This document shows, piece after piece, positions 18,906 through 28,734 of a DNA stretch of 64,000 bases. Below the pieces are notes generated by a model. It was not told the origin of the DNA. It searched no databases and worked only from the letters and a program-made list of their open reading frames with translations. A program made the position numbers and the translations under genes. Origin of the DNA: Marinobacter litoralis (GTDB lineage Bacteria; Pseudomonadota; Gammaproteobacteria; Pseudomonadales; Oleiphilaceae); NCBI RefSeq assembly GCF_003336705.1, contig NZ_QMDL01000002.1:295262-359261 (forward strand), given 5' to 3'. Position 1 is the stretch's first letter, and every line of letters starts with the position of its first letter.

Positions 18906-20696
18906 ATGACTCTGAAACCCAAACTTAAGGTCCCTGAGCAAAAAACAGCTAGCCTGTCTTTTTGCGACACTTCGCCCAAAGCGTTCCGTGCCTGGACCCG
19001 CCAGCTGCCTATGGCGAATATCGGTGAAACATCGCGCCAGCTGTATCACGCGATTATAGAAGTAAATCAACTGTTTCTCCCGCCACAACAGCGCATGCAA
19101 TTTCTCGAGTTGGCGAGAGACAAAATTCACTTTGTCTGTAACGAACTGTCCAGGCATTTCCTCGGCTTGGCCATCGCCCTGCCTGAAAAGCAACGCAAAA
19201 TTGCGAACCTCACTCAAGCGCTTCAGCTTCATTTAGCCAGCGGTTACAAGCTCTGCGTTCTTGAGTTTATTGATAACGGCGGGCTGGACAAAAACAAACG
19301 CCAGATCAGCATAGCTGCGCACCGCGCAATCTCTGAGCTTGGCTCTACCATTCTCCGCGCTCATCAGCTGTATTGCCCTAGCCCGGCCAACAGCTGGCTG
19401 GAATGCCATCGCCTGTTCCGGTTCGCCAAGCGTTATAAGCTGGACTCCCACGATGTTGATGACCAACTCCTCAAACATCGCCGCTCAAGCACGGTAGCCG
19501 ACAGCTACAAACGCGTTTTACTGCTTGGTTGCGCACGCCCGAATCAGCTCCGCCAAACCGAACTGACACTGATCTACGACCTGTTTGAAACCTGGACGGA
19601 TTATTGCGAATGCGGCCCGGAACTTGGCGACGACAGCCTGTTCGTTGTGAATTTGGAGAAAGACTCTTCACCGATCTATCGAAGCTTGCTTGAGCAGGTT
19701 TTGGGCGAAAACAATGTCGGCTTCGACACCCGTGAACTGTCAACTCATTTGGCCGAAGCAGTACAGGCCCGCCACGAAAAATCCTCGAGCCCGACGAAGC
19801 TGCAAATCCCCGCGAGCATCAGCGATACTCTGCTGACTCACCTGAGCCAGGCACTGGGCATTTTAGCCAAGCGCAACTTCAATCGAATCGCCAGCCAGGG
19901 AACCCTGGAGGTTTGTGTCGGGCTAACCGCCGCACATTATTTTATTGCTGGCGAAAAAACCTTCCCGGAGTTCATTGACGGCAACGATGAGCAACATAAT
20001 GAGGAAGAAAACTTTTTTATTCGCAATTCCAAGCAAAAACCTGATGCCTGGTCTGGCGCGCACGACGCAGCCGCCCAAGAGCGCAGCCTGCCGCCATCAG
20101 ACGCTCCGATTAATTTCCGGAACAGCTCAGGAACCAAGCCAAGCAAAACCAAGCCGGTCTCCCATAAAGCGTCCCTGATCAACACCAGCCCTGGTGGTTA
20201 TTGCGTGGGCTGGGAAGCCAACATCCCGGCCTCCCTGCAGGCAGGAGAGGTTCTGGGAGTCAGGGAACAAAGCTCGCACCCGTGGAGCCTGGCGGTGGTC
20301 CGATGGCTTCGACAGGTTCGAAATCAGGGCACTCAAGTGGGCATCGAATTGCTCGCGCCCAGCGCCGCACCCTGTGCAGTGCGCCTCATTCAAAAGGTGG
20401 GCAATAGCAGCGAATACCTCCGCGGGCTCATGCTGCCTGAGATCAGCGTGGTTAACCAGCCTGCAACCCTGATCACTCCGCGCCTGCCTTTCCAGAGTGG
20501 CAGCCGGATCTCGCTCCTGCACGACGGCTGCGAAGACCAGGGCCAATTACTGAAGAAAGTTTCCGCGACGGGCAGTGTTAGCCAGTTTGAGCTCAAGCTG
20601 CACACGGCTGCAACTTCCTCCCACTCAAAGGGAAGCCGAAGCTCCGGCCCAGGCACAACAGAAGACGAATTTGACTCTCTGTGGCCGTCGCTTTAG
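18906..20696 (+). CDS. FimW-like PilZ-type cyclic-di-GMP receptor (tentative)
   Basis: A 596-residue soluble protein without signal peptide or membrane segment. The N-terminal 350 residues are helical (for example LSRHFLGLAIALPEKQRKIA). A Ser/Lys-rich linker follows (about 375-420), then a C-terminal beta-rich part with NTSPGG at 426-431 and VVRWLRQVRNQGTQVGIELL, which resembles the PilZ motif (D/N)xSxxG and its following strands. It lies directly upstream of a fimX-like gene and then serB, the position of P. aeruginosa PA4958 (FimW, a cyclic-di-GMP receptor in surface sensing). Function is inferred from synteny plus the weak PilZ motif; no clear RxxxR motif precedes NTSPGG, though KRNFNR at about 322-327 is a possible one. 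Confidence 0.7.
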   Translation: MTLKPKLKVPEQKTASLSFCDTSPKAFRAWTRQLPMANIGETSRQLYHAIIEVNQLFLPPQQRMQFLELARDKIHFVCNELSRHFLGLAIALPEKQRKIANLTQALQLHLASGYKLCVLEFIDNGGLDKNKRQISIAAHRAISELGSTILRAHQLYCPSPANSWLECHRLFRFAKRYKLDSHDVDDQLLKHRRSSTVADSYKRVLLLGCARPNQLRQTELTLIYDLFETWTDYCECGPELGDDSLFVVNLEKDSSPIYRSLLEQVLGENNVGFDTRELSTHLAEAVQARHEKSSSPTKLQIPASISDTLLTHLSQALGILAKRNFNRIASQGTLEVCVGLTAAHYFIAGEKTFPEFIDGNDEQHNEEENFFIRNSKQKPDAWSGAHDAAAQERSLPPSDAPINFRNSSGTKPSKTKPVSHKASLINTSPGGYCVGWEANIPASLQAGEVLGVREQSSHPWSLAVVRWLRQVRNQGTQVGIELLAPSAAPCAVRLIQKVGNSSEYLRGLMLPEISVVNQPATLITPRLPFQSGSRISLLHDGCEDQGQLLKKVSATGSVSQFELKLHTAATSSHSKGSRSSGPGTTEDEFDSLWPSL

Positions 20697-20725
20697 AGCG
20701 ATCTGTTAACAGTCCATTGATGCCA

Positions 20726-20748
20726 GGGTTGTTATTAATCAACAACCC
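20726..20748. other. Inverted repeat in fimW-fimX gap
   Basis: GGGTTGTT (20726-20733) and AACAACCC (20741-20748) pair over 8 bp around a 7-nt AT-rich spacer. No T-run follows on the plus strand, so it may be a weak terminator after the FimW-like gene or a protein-binding site before the FimX-like gene. Confidence 0.35.
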
Positions 20749-20872
20749 CTTCATCATTCTGTTCCAATGATACGCCGGTTGTTTGCTGAAAGTTCGGAAG
20801 CCTTTTGTCTTCCGCTTTACTGGCGGGCAAACGCTTCGGCACCATCAAACGGCATGATGAGACATCGTACGA

Positions 20873-22960
20873 ATGCAGAAAAAAAACTCCACGGTACAGC
20901 TGCTAGTCCTAGACCCATCCCAAAACGATGCTGAGTCTTTGGTCAGCTTGCTCCGCAACGCCGGCAAAGCAACCCGAGCCCATCGCATTACCTCGGAAGA
21001 AGATCTCGAAGAAGCATTGAAAGCTTCACATTGGGACTTGCTGCTGGCACGGGACCTAGAGGAACTGGAATTCGGGCCGGATGCGGCGCTCGCTATGGTC
21101 AAACGGATGGACAAAGATATCCCGTTCATATTGTTAACCAATGAGCGGAACCGGGAACGGGATCTATCGATCATGCGCCTTGGCGCGCAAGACGCCGTGC
21201 CCTTCGAGTACACAGACATGCTGGTACTGGCGATCAAGCGGGAACTCGCCGCCCTGAACGAACGCCGTAAACGGCGCGTTCTGGAATCTCACCTGCGCGA
21301 AGCCGAACAACGCTGCCAGCTACTGCTGGAGAGTTCCAAAGATGCGATTGCTTATATAAACGATGGCATGCACATCTATGCCAACCAGTCGTATATGGAA
21401 TTTCTCGGCTACGAGGATATTGATGACCTGATCTGCGTCCCGGTCCTGGACACGTTAACGCCGGAATATCAGGAGCAGTACAAAGAGTTCATGAAAGCCT
21501 TTGAGGAAGCCGGGGCAAACGGCATGACCTTTAACTGCACGGCTCGCCGCAGCGACGATAACGAACTCAATGTCACCATGTCAGTATCAGCCGCGACTTA
21601 CGACGGCGAAGCCTGTATCCAGGTAGTCCTGCAACCGGAACACAGCGATGCTGAACTGGAAGAAAAACTCAAACAAATCAGCAGCCAAGACCTGCTAACA
21701 GGCCTGTATAACCGCCAACACTTGATGGAGCAGCTGGCCCAGACTCTGGCCACCTCTGCCAAGACTAATGAAACCGGCGCGCTCGCCTATATTGGCATCG
21801 ACAACTTTTTGAGCATGAAGAGCGATGTCGGCATTGCCGGTGCCGATTTGTTACTCGGCGATCTGGCGTCGCTGCTGAAAGAACAAACGCCTGATGACAT
21901 GACACTCGCGCGCCTCAGCGACGATGCCTTCTGCATAATGTGCCTGCCGTGCAACGACAAAGGTCTGGCGAAGCTGTGCGAAACGATTCGCAAGGCGGTG
22001 GATGACCACCTGTTCGAAATCAACGGTCGCACGGTATCCCTGACCGTCTCCATTGGCGTTTCCGCCATTACCGAGAACTCTCCCAAGGCAGAAGAACTCC
22101 TCAGTCGCGTTCATTTGGCTTCTGCCGAGGTCAGGAAACAGCCGGGACACGAAAACGGTAATGGTGTTGTTATCTACAACCCGGTTGATTTTGAGGCACC
22201 CGATGAGTCGAACGCCCTCGAAATGATTAGCAAAGCCATGGACGAAGATCGACTGTATTTGCTGTTCCAGCCAATCATCAACTTGCGCGGCGAAGGCGAA
22301 GAGCACTATGAAACGCTGGCCCGCATGACCAACAGTGACGACGAAGAAGTTACGCCTTACGATCTGTTGCCGGCCATTTGCCCTCCGGAAACCGCCATCA
22401 AGATCGACCGCTGGGTGATTCTGCAAGCCATTAAACAGCTTTCCAGCCATCGCTCTCGCGGTCATGATACCAAGCTGTTTGTGAACCTGAGCGCTGAAAC
22501 CCTGCAGGATATCACCTTCACCCCCTGGTTAAGCGTAGCCCTCAAAGCAGCCCGATTGCCTGGCGACGCGCTGATTTTCCAAATAAGTGAAAACGACGCC
22601 AGTAATTTCACAAAGCAAGCGAAAGACTTCACCAAGGCGGTGCACGAACTCAATTGCAAAATATCGATCAAACACTTTGGCGTTGCCATTAATCCGTTCA
22701 ACGCACTGAAACACATCGATACCGATTACGTGAAGTTTGACGGCTCCTTCACGGAAACAATCCAGAAGGACGACAAGATCAAAGCTCAGGTGAAAGAAAT
22801 GGCAAACTCGCTCCAGAAATCCGGCAAGCTCACCATCGTGCCTCAGGTCGAGAACGCCAGCATTCTGGCCACGCTCTGGCAAGCGGGGGTTAATTACATT
22901 CAGGGTTATTACCTGCAAGCTCCGGCGCCTGAGATGAACTACGACTTCGGCGATCATTGA
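20873..22960 (+). CDS. fimX: FimX-like degenerate GGDEF/EAL cyclic-di-GMP receptor
   Basis: A 695-residue protein with a receiver-like domain (about 7-125), PAS (about 145-255), GGDEF (about 270-435) and EAL (about 445-690) domains, the FimX architecture. The diguanylate cyclase signature reads SDDAF (349-353) instead of GGDEF, and the EAL signature reads ETL (480-482), so both enzymatic sites look inactive, as in P. aeruginosa FimX (type IV pilus assembly and twitching). The downstream neighbour serB matches Pseudomonas. It starts 176 bp after the FimW-like gene. A cyclic-di-GMP-binding scaffold for polar type IV pilus control is the expected role. Confidence 0.88.
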   Translation: MQKKNSTVQLLVLDPSQNDAESLVSLLRNAGKATRAHRITSEEDLEEALKASHWDLLLARDLEELEFGPDAALAMVKRMDKDIPFILLTNERNRERDLSIMRLGAQDAVPFEYTDMLVLAIKRELAALNERRKRRVLESHLREAEQRCQLLLESSKDAIAYINDGMHIYANQSYMEFLGYEDIDDLICVPVLDTLTPEYQEQYKEFMKAFEEAGANGMTFNCTARRSDDNELNVTMSVSAATYDGEACIQVVLQPEHSDAELEEKLKQISSQDLLTGLYNRQHLMEQLAQTLATSAKTNETGALAYIGIDNFLSMKSDVGIAGADLLLGDLASLLKEQTPDDMTLARLSDDAFCIMCLPCNDKGLAKLCETIRKAVDDHLFEINGRTVSLTVSIGVSAITENSPKAEELLSRVHLASAEVRKQPGHENGNGVVIYNPVDFEAPDESNALEMISKAMDEDRLYLLFQPIINLRGEGEEHYETLARMTNSDDEEVTPYDLLPAICPPETAIKIDRWVILQAIKQLSSHRSRGHDTKLFVNLSAETLQDITFTPWLSVALKAARLPGDALIFQISENDASNFTKQAKDFTKAVHELNCKISIKHFGVAINPFNALKHIDTDYVKFDGSFTETIQKDDKIKAQVKEMANSLQKSGKLTIVPQVENASILATLWQAGVNYIQGYYLQAPAPEMNYDFGDH

Positions 22961-22987
22961 TCGCCTCCCTTTATCACCAGTCGTAAA

Positions 22988-23019
22988 AAAGGGGCGGAGA
23001 ATCAATCTTCCGCCCCTTT
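22988..23019. terminator. Bidirectional terminator between fimX-like gene and serB
   Basis: An 11-bp perfect stem, AAAGGGGCGGA (22988-22998) with TCCGCCCCTTT (23009-23019), has flanking A and T runs. It sits between two convergent genes and can serve both strands. Confidence 0.85.
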
Positions 23020-23040
23020 CGAACCTGCCTGAAGACAAGC

Positions 23041-24258
23041 TTACAACGTCTGGTTGGTTTCACTCTCGCGGAAACCGATCAGATACAAAATAGCATCCAA
23101 CCCAAGTGTTGATATCGAGTGCTTGGCTGATTCTTTGACCAAGGGTTTCGCCCGAAACGCCACACCCAGCCCTGCCTGACTCAGCATCGGCAGGTCGTTC
23201 GCGCCATCGCCCACAGCAATCACCTGTTCTCTGGCAATATGCTCTTTCTCGGCAATTTCCAGCAACAACTCGGCTTTGCGCTGACCATCAACAATTTGGC
23301 CCTTCACCTCGCCGGTCACTTTGCCGTCCACGATCTCCAGTTCATTGGCGTAAACGTAATCGATGCCCAGCTTGCTCTGCAAATGACGAGCAAAGTAAGT
23401 GAAACCGCCCGACAGGATGGCTGTGCGATAGCCTAGCGCCTTCAAACTGCGAATCAGGTGTTCTGCCCCTTCTGTCATCCGAAGGCGATTAGCGATGCTC
23501 TCAAGCACCGACTCGTCCAAGCCTTTCAACAGCGACAAACGTTCCGCAAAACTCTGGCTGAAATCCAGCTCACCCTGCATGGCCCGCTCGGTAATCTCTG
23601 AAACACGATCCCCGACACCCGCTTCCAGAGCCAATTCATCGATCACTTCCGCTTCGATCAGTGTCGAGTCCATATCGAACACCACCAATCGGCGGTTACG
23701 GCGGAAAATCGAATCGGCCTGGAAGGCGATGTCTACGTTCATCTCACCGGCAATGTGCAAGAAATCCGAGCGCAGCTGCTCGAGATCCAGCGGTGTTCCG
23801 CGCACTGAAAACTCCACACACGCGATCCGGTTTTCGGACACATTCAGCGATGGACGCGCCGACAGCCGGGTGATGTTGTCAATATTCAAACCATGGCGAG
23901 CGGTAATCTCAGACACTCGCGCAATCTGCTCCGCCTTGATGTCCCGGGACAGCAGCGTAACGATGTAACAGGCTCGGTTTCTGCCTTCGGCCCAGGATTC
24001 GTATTCCTCAACGGTGATCGGCGCAAAGCGCACCTGCAGATCCAGCGCGTGCAATCGAAACAAGATATCGCGGATAACCGGAGACGACTTGGATGCATCC
24101 GGAATCTCGATCAGGATGCCCCAGGTCAAATAATCGTGGATGACGGCCTGACCGATATCAAGAATGCGTACATCGTATTGCCCCATGATCCCCGTTATTT
24201 CCGAGGTCAGTCCGGGCTTATCGCGCCCGGATACGTTCACCAGCACCAGTTCACTCAC
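23041..24258 (-). CDS. serB: SerB, phosphoserine phosphatase with N-terminal ACT domains
   Basis: Last step of serine synthesis, dephosphorylating O-phosphoserine. The 405-residue protein has two ACT-like regulatory segments (about 1-80 and 95-180) and a HAD domain with catalytic DMDST (D195 nucleophile), SGGFTYF and [10 protein letters not shown]. Longer than E. coli SerB because of the ACT region, matching Pseudomonas SerB. The 5' end overlaps the parC stop by 8 bp. SerA, the first enzyme of the same pathway, is encoded about 38 kb away at 61465. Confidence 0.97.
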   Translation of the reverse strand: MSELVLVNVSGRDKPGLTSEITGIMGQYDVRILDIGQAVIHDYLTWGILIEIPDASKSSPVIRDILFRLHALDLQVRFAPITVEEYESWAEGRNRACYIVTLLSRDIKAEQIARVSEITARHGLNIDNITRLSARPSLNVSENRIACVEFSVRGTPLDLEQLRSDFLHIAGEMNVDIAFQADSIFRRNRRLVVFDMDSTLIEAEVIDELALEAGVGDRVSEITERAMQGELDFSQSFAERLSLLKGLDESVLESIANRLRMTEGAEHLIRSLKALGYRTAILSGGFTYFARHLQSKLGIDYVYANELEIVDGKVTGEVKGQIVDGQRKAELLLEIAEKEHIAREQVIAVGDGANDLPMLSQAGLGVAFRAKPLVKESAKHSISTLGLDAILYLIGFRESETNQTL

Positions 24259-26545
24259 TGTCTACGTTCTCCTCTTCCTCTGCTCTGGCGGCAGAGGGAA
24301 TCACATCGATACCGTCCACGCGCTGCAGCCCGCGGGGCAATTTATGTCCTCGGCGACCACGTTCTCCGAGATAATGCTCAAGATCACTGAATTTCAAACC
24401 CAGCTTTCGCTTTCCGGCCCGAATCTCCAGCTGGTCTTCTTCGCCAAACACCGCAACTGCAACCACAAACTCTTCCCGGTTCTGCACCCGCGCAGAGGGA
24501 ATGCTGATAATTTTGTTGCCCTTGCCCTTCGCCAACTCGGGCAACTCGTTGAGCGGGAACACCAGCATGCGGCCTTCATTGGTAATTGCGGCAAGATACA
24601 GAGTTGACGCTGTCTCTGGCACCGTCACCGGAGGCATAATTTTGGCGCCTTTGGGCACTGTCACCACGGCTTTCCCCGCCCGGTTTTTGCTGGTCATGTC
24701 GCCGAGGGTCGTAACAAAGCCATAACCCGCGTCAGTCACCAACAGAGCTTTCCGTTCAGGATTACCCATGAGCAAGCCCGAGAAGGTGGCGCCAGAAGGC
24801 GGGTTAATCCGGCCGGTCAGCGGATCACCCTGCCCTCGTGCTGACGGTAAGGTATGGGCCATCAAGGCGTATGCCCGACCGGTGGAATCCAGGAATATGG
24901 CTTGCTGGTTATTGCGACCTTTGGCGGCCAGAGAAAAACGGTCACCCGATTTATAGCTCAAACCAGACGGGTCAATATCGTGACCTTTCGCAGCTCGCAC
25001 CCAGCCTTTGTCCGACAGCACGACCGTCACCGGATCGTTAGACACCAGATCGGTTTCACTGAAGGCTTTCGCTTCTTCACGTTCAACGATGGGCGAACGA
25101 CGATCATCACCGTAGGTTTCCGCATCTTGCTGAAGCTCGGTTTTGATCAGTTCCCGCATGCGTTCTTCAGAGCCCAGAATGGCCTGAAGCTCATCACGTT
25201 CCAGGGCAAGTTCATCCTGCTCGCCACGGATTTTCATTTCTTCCAGCTTGGCGAGGTGGCGCAATTTCAACTCAAGAATCGCCTCCGCCTGTTCCGGCGA
25301 CAAACCAAAGCGGGCCATCAGCTCTACTTTCGGTTTGTCTTCGGTACGGATGATCTCGATAACCTCATCAATGTTGAGGTAGGCAATCAACAAACCTTCG
25401 AGCAAATGCAGGCGGGCCAGCACTTTGTCCAAACGGTGCTGCAAACGGCGTGTCACTGTGGTTTTTCGGAATACCAACCACTCCGTCAGCATCTGATACA
25501 GGCCTTTCACACCGGGGCGGCCATCGTTACCGATCACGTTGATGTTTACCCGGTAGGTCTTCTCAAGGTCGGTACTGGCAAACAGGTGCGCCATCAAACC
25601 GTCGAGGTCCACACGATTCGAGCGCGGCACAATCACCAGCCGAGTCGGGTTCTCGTGATCCGACTCATCCCGCAAATCCGCCACCATCGGCAGTTTCTTG
25701 GTTTGCATCTGCTGGGCGATCTGCTCGAGAACACGGTTGCCAGACACCTGATGCGGCAAATCGGTAACCACGATCTCGCCACTCTCTTTAACCCAGCGCG
25801 CCCTCATCCGCAATGAGCCCCGCCCCGTTTCATACATCTTACGGAGGTCGTTACGGGGGGTAATGATTTCTGCGCGCGTTGGAAAATCAGGGCCTTTCAC
25901 ATGCTCGCACAGCTGATCAACCGTGGCCTCCGGCTCATCCAGCAAACGAATACAAGCCGCTGTGATTTCCCGCACGTTGTGGGGCGGAATGTCAGTGGCC
26001 ATACCCACAGCAATACCGGTCGTACCGTTCAACAGCACGTGCGGCAACCGAGCCGGCAGAACAGAAGGTTCATCCATGGTGCCATCGAAGTTGGGTACCC
26101 AATCGACGGTTCCCTGCCCCAATTCGCTCAATAAGACATCGGAAAAACGAGCAAGCCGGGATTCCGTATAACGCATGGCGGCAAACGATTTGGGGTCATC
26201 CGGCGACCCCCAGTTACCCTGCCCGTCTACCAGCGGGTAGCGGTATGAAAACGGCTGGGCCATCAGCACCATGGCTTCATAACACGCGCTGTCGCCGTGC
26301 GGGTGGAACTTACCCAGAACGTCACCCACGGTTCGAGCCGACTTCTTGTACTTGGAGGTGGACTTCAGCCCCAACTCCGACATCGCGTACACAATCCGTC
26401 GCTGCACCGGCTTGAGCCCGTCACCCACATTGGGCAAGGCTCTATCCAGGATTACGTACATGGAATAGTCGAGGTAGGCCTTCTCGGTATAATCGCGTAG
26501 CGCTACCCGCTCGAAACCTTCATCGGTCGTCTGAAACTCTGGCAT
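24251..26545 (-). CDS. parC: ParC, topoisomerase IV subunit A
   Basis: DNA-cleaving subunit of topoisomerase IV, which decatenates daughter chromosomes. The 764-residue protein has the breakage-reunion domain with catalytic Tyr126 in [11 protein letters not shown], and a C-terminal beta-pinwheel of about five blades (for example [20 protein letters not shown]). The quinolone-resistance region reads [11 protein letters not shown], so the positions equivalent to E. coli S80 and E84 (here S86 and E90) are wild type. It overlaps serB by 8 bp; the partner subunit parE lies 5.4 kb downstream in the same orientation. Confidence 0.97.
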   Translation of the reverse strand: MPEFQTTDEGFERVALRDYTEKAYLDYSMYVILDRALPNVGDGLKPVQRRIVYAMSELGLKSTSKYKKSARTVGDVLGKFHPHGDSACYEAMVLMAQPFSYRYPLVDGQGNWGSPDDPKSFAAMRYTESRLARFSDVLLSELGQGTVDWVPNFDGTMDEPSVLPARLPHVLLNGTTGIAVGMATDIPPHNVREITAACIRLLDEPEATVDQLCEHVKGPDFPTRAEIITPRNDLRKMYETGRGSLRMRARWVKESGEIVVTDLPHQVSGNRVLEQIAQQMQTKKLPMVADLRDESDHENPTRLVIVPRSNRVDLDGLMAHLFASTDLEKTYRVNINVIGNDGRPGVKGLYQMLTEWLVFRKTTVTRRLQHRLDKVLARLHLLEGLLIAYLNIDEVIEIIRTEDKPKVELMARFGLSPEQAEAILELKLRHLAKLEEMKIRGEQDELALERDELQAILGSEERMRELIKTELQQDAETYGDDRRSPIVEREEAKAFSETDLVSNDPVTVVLSDKGWVRAAKGHDIDPSGLSYKSGDRFSLAAKGRNNQQAIFLDSTGRAYALMAHTLPSARGQGDPLTGRINPPSGATFSGLLMGNPERKALLVTDAGYGFVTTLGDMTSKNRAGKAVVTVPKGAKIMPPVTVPETASTLYLAAITNEGRMLVFPLNELPELAKGKGNKIISIPSARVQNREEFVVAVAVFGEEDQLEIRAGKRKLGLKFSDLEHYLGERGRRGHKLPRGLQRVDGIDVIPSAARAEEEENVDSE

Positions 26546-26753
26546 GAACGCCCCTTTGCCTTAACTGCCTGATTTGGAATGTCGATTCGTTACCCGAAAG
26601 AGACACCGGGAAATGTGGCCCACATTATATGGACGCCAGCCGCGATACACCAATTTCCAATAGCGGAATTCCCGCATGGAGAGTCTGTAACGTGCACCGT
26701 ATTCTCGCTGATCTAGTTAGATTGCCGTCTTATCTCTAAGCAAGCGGAAACCT

Positions 26754-26981
26754 ATGATTCCCAATCTGAAAGCCTGCGGGCACGCTATGATAACGGCTCT
26801 GGTAAATGCCACTCTTGCGGTCATTCTGATGCTGTTGGTGGAATTTGCCATCAGTGGCACGTTCCAACTTCCGGCCCCTTATCTCTGGGCTGGACTGGTC
26901 ATCTGGGTCGTTATTTTTGTGGCCCAGTTTCTTCGTCAGCGCCACCTTTGCAGAGCAAACGAGCAACCAGAGAACCACTAA
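26754..26981 (+). CDS. Small two-helix membrane protein of unknown function
   Basis: A 75-residue protein with two hydrophobic segments (about 11-33, MITALVNATLAVILMLLVEF; and about 42-62, YLWAGLVIWVVIFVAQFL) joined by a short loop, and a polar C-terminus. Start ATG at 26754 is preceded by gcggaaacct. The reading frame is supported by the clear membrane pattern, but no family is recognised. It stands alone between divergent parC and convergent yceI. It could be a small inner-membrane accessory protein. Confidence 0.55.
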   Translation: MIPNLKACGHAMITALVNATLAVILMLLVEFAISGTFQLPAPYLWAGLVIWVVIFVAQFLRQRHLCRANEQPENH

Positions 26982-27029
26982 CACCCTGTCTTATTGGAGT
27001 ATTGGCGATGGAATCGCCGGAGGGAAACT

Positions 27030-27063
27030 AGTCTGAGGCTCCGACGTGTCGGAACCTCAGACT
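27030..27063. terminator. Hairpin downstream of yceI
   Basis: A 16-bp stem (27030-27045 with 27048-27063) has one mismatch and a 2-nt loop. It lies 14 bp past the yceI stop on the minus strand and also behind the small membrane protein gene. No clear T-run follows, so it may stabilise the 3' end rather than act as a strong terminator. Confidence 0.55.
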
Positions 27064-27077
27064 ACACACTGCAAAGC

Positions 27078-27659
27078 TTACTGACGAATACCTTCTACAG
27101 AAATTTCGATCTCAACAGTTTCGGACGCCTTGCCGAGATCCATCGGGATACCAAAATCCTTCAGCTTGATTTCTGTTTCGGCTTCGAAGCCCATGCGGTA
27201 GCCACCCCAGGGGTCCTTACCGTGGCCCAGCATCTCGGCCTCAAGGGTCACTTCGCGAGTTACACCACGAAGCGTCAGATCACCGATGATATCGGCTTCA
27301 CCATCGTCTTCCATGACAATACGCTTGCTCTTGAACGTCGCTTCACCGAATTCGCTGACCGCCAGGAAGTCATCGCTGCGCAAGTGCTTATCACGCTCCG
27401 CGTGGTTACTATCAACACTCGCTGTGTCGATGGTCACAGACACAGAGCTGTTCTCGGGATTTTCAGCGTCGTAAACAAACTGACCTTCGAAATCGTTAAA
27501 ACGGCCGTACAGCCAGCTGTAACCCAAGTGAGAGATCTTGAAGGTAATAAACTGATGCGTTTGTTGGTTATCAAAGTCGTAGGTACCGCTGTGCTCGTCA
27601 GCTTGGGCTGAGGCCATTACGGCCATGGAAACGGCTGAAGCCAGTATCAGTTTTTTCAT
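27078..27659 (-). CDS. yceI: YceI family periplasmic protein
   Basis: A 193-residue secreted protein with a signal peptide (1-20, cleavage AQA/DEHS) and the YceI lipocalin-like barrel (GTYDFDNQQTHQFITFKISHLGYSWLYG, TIDTASVDSNHAERDKHLRS). Structural relatives bind polyisoprenoids; YceI in E. coli is induced by high pH and osmotic stress. The 51-bp gap to the upstream cytochrome b561 gene on the same strand makes an operon likely, a pairing seen widely in proteobacteria. Confidence 0.93.
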   Translation of the reverse strand: MKKLILASAVSMAVMASAQADEHSGTYDFDNQQTHQFITFKISHLGYSWLYGRFNDFEGQFVYDAENPENSSVSVTIDTASVDSNHAERDKHLRSDDFLAVSEFGEATFKSKRIVMEDDGEADIIGDLTLRGVTREVTLEAEMLGHGKDPWGGYRMGFEAETEIKLKDFGIPMDLGKASETVEIEISVEGIRQ

Positions 27660-27710
27660 AACGTTCTCCTTAATTTACTTTGGTATTACTCAGTTCCTGA
27701 ATTGAACCAC

Positions 27711-28259
27711 TTACGATTTCCCGACCATTCGGCGCAAGGTCGCGTCTTTGTCGATAAAGTGGTGTTTTAGTGCTCCCAGAGCATGAACGGCTGCCAACGC
27801 AATCAGCGCCCAGGTACTCCAGTAATGCACAAGGCCGGCGGTGTCTTCCATACCTTTGATGCGACCGGTCACAGAAGGGACCTGAAACCACCCAAACACA
27901 TCAATAGCGGAGCCATCGGCCGTAGAGATCAGGTAACCGCTGATCATGGCCACAAAAATCAACACGTAGAGCAAGGCGTGTGCGATGTGAGCCGATGCCA
28001 CCTCCCAACGCTTATGCTCAGGCAACGGTTTGGGTGTCGGTGTCGCAAGTCGCCACAACACGCGGAACAACATGGCACCAAACAGCAATATGCCCACTGA
28101 ACGGTGAATATCAGGGCCCCGACGATACCACTCGTCGTAATACGACAAATCAACCATCCAAAATCCCAGCCCAAACAGCCCGATCACAGCGGCCGCAACC
28201 AACCAGTGCAATAAAATGGAAAGCCAACCGTACCGGTCATCAGAATTTCGAACTGCCAT
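27711..28259 (-). CDS. cybB: Cytochrome b561 family membrane protein
   Basis: A 182-residue inner-membrane diheme protein with four hydrophobic helices. Candidate heme-ligand histidines lie in ILLHWLVAAAV (helix 1), DIHRSVGILLF (before helix 2), AHIAHALLYV (helix 3) and LAAVHALGALKHHFID (helix 4). Family members act as superoxide:ubiquinone oxidoreductases or electron carriers; the exact partner is not shown. It is the promoter-proximal gene of the b561-yceI pair. Confidence 0.92.
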   Translation of the reverse strand: MAVRNSDDRYGWLSILLHWLVAAAVIGLFGLGFWMVDLSYYDEWYRRGPDIHRSVGILLFGAMLFRVLWRLATPTPKPLPEHKRWEVASAHIAHALLYVLIFVAMISGYLISTADGSAIDVFGWFQVPSVTGRIKGMEDTAGLVHYWSTWALIALAAVHALGALKHHFIDKDATLRRMVGKS

Positions 28260-28534
28260 GTTTACTCCAGCTTAATCATCTATCGTGCAGGGCCAACAGA
28301 ATTCACCTTATATATGAGGACCTAGTCTAAAGCCCTTAGATAACCAATCAAATCGAAATATTCTGTCGTCATTGATCAGTTTCTTTGAATAACCTATACC
28401 ACTAGGAGGGTATCGCCTCGGCCACTTTGGTCGTATAGGGATTTTACGGATTGTCGGAATTTATCGCTGAGATAGACTTTAACCAAACTTACGAACTGCC
28501 CCGTTCAGGGGTTTAAATGACAGAGGAAAGCGAT
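28260..28534. promoter_or_regulatory. Intergenic region with operator-like inverted repeat
   Basis: Divergent region before cybB (minus) and the 15-codon reading frame (plus). It contains ATACC(N8)GGTAT at 28397-28414, which also includes AGGAGG in its spacer, and a small hairpin CCCC/GGGG near 28499-28511. No gene other than the following microprotein frame is seen. The inverted repeat may bind a regulator, but none is identified. Confidence 0.35.
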
Positions 28535-28582
28535 ATGGAACTCGATTTCGACGAAACCGTGGTCATCCCCAGCAATAACTAA
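28535..28582 (+). CDS. Candidate 15-residue microprotein
   Basis: A short frame encodes MELDFDETVVIPSNN and stops at TAA (28580-28582). The ATG at 28535 has a strong ribosome binding site (agaggaaag) at the right spacing, and a compact terminator hairpin begins 8 bp after the stop. An in-frame upstream ATG at 28517 would give 21 residues. The peptide is acidic (five Asp/Glu) with no cysteine or membrane segment. No relative is recognised. The ribosome binding site, frame and terminator together make a complete miniature gene, but translation is unproven. It could also be a leader peptide or a small RNA. Confidence 0.45.
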   Translation: MELDFDETVVIPSNN

Positions 28583-28590
28583 TGACACTA

Positions 28591-28615
28591 GAATCCCGGC
28601 CCCGTGCCGGGATTC
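28591..28615 (+). terminator. Terminator after microprotein frame
   Basis: A perfect 10-bp stem, GAATCCCGGC (28591-28600) with GCCGGGATTC (28606-28615), has a 5-nt loop and is followed by ttcgttct. It ends any transcript that starts in 28260-28520, well before the EAL gene at 28735. Confidence 0.75.
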
Positions 28616-28734
28616 TTCGTTCTACCCTTCCCGCACTTTGCCCCAGATACAAACTGTTTCCGGCTATACACATTAGCCAGTGGTAATCGTTGTCATTTTT
28701 TGGCACTCTTCAGGAAGTAAGATATTGAAATAAA

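Noticed and set aside
28517..28582. Possible PqqA-like peptide precursor.
   Set aside because: It lacks the Glu-x3-Tyr pair required for PQQ formation, and no pqq genes are nearby.
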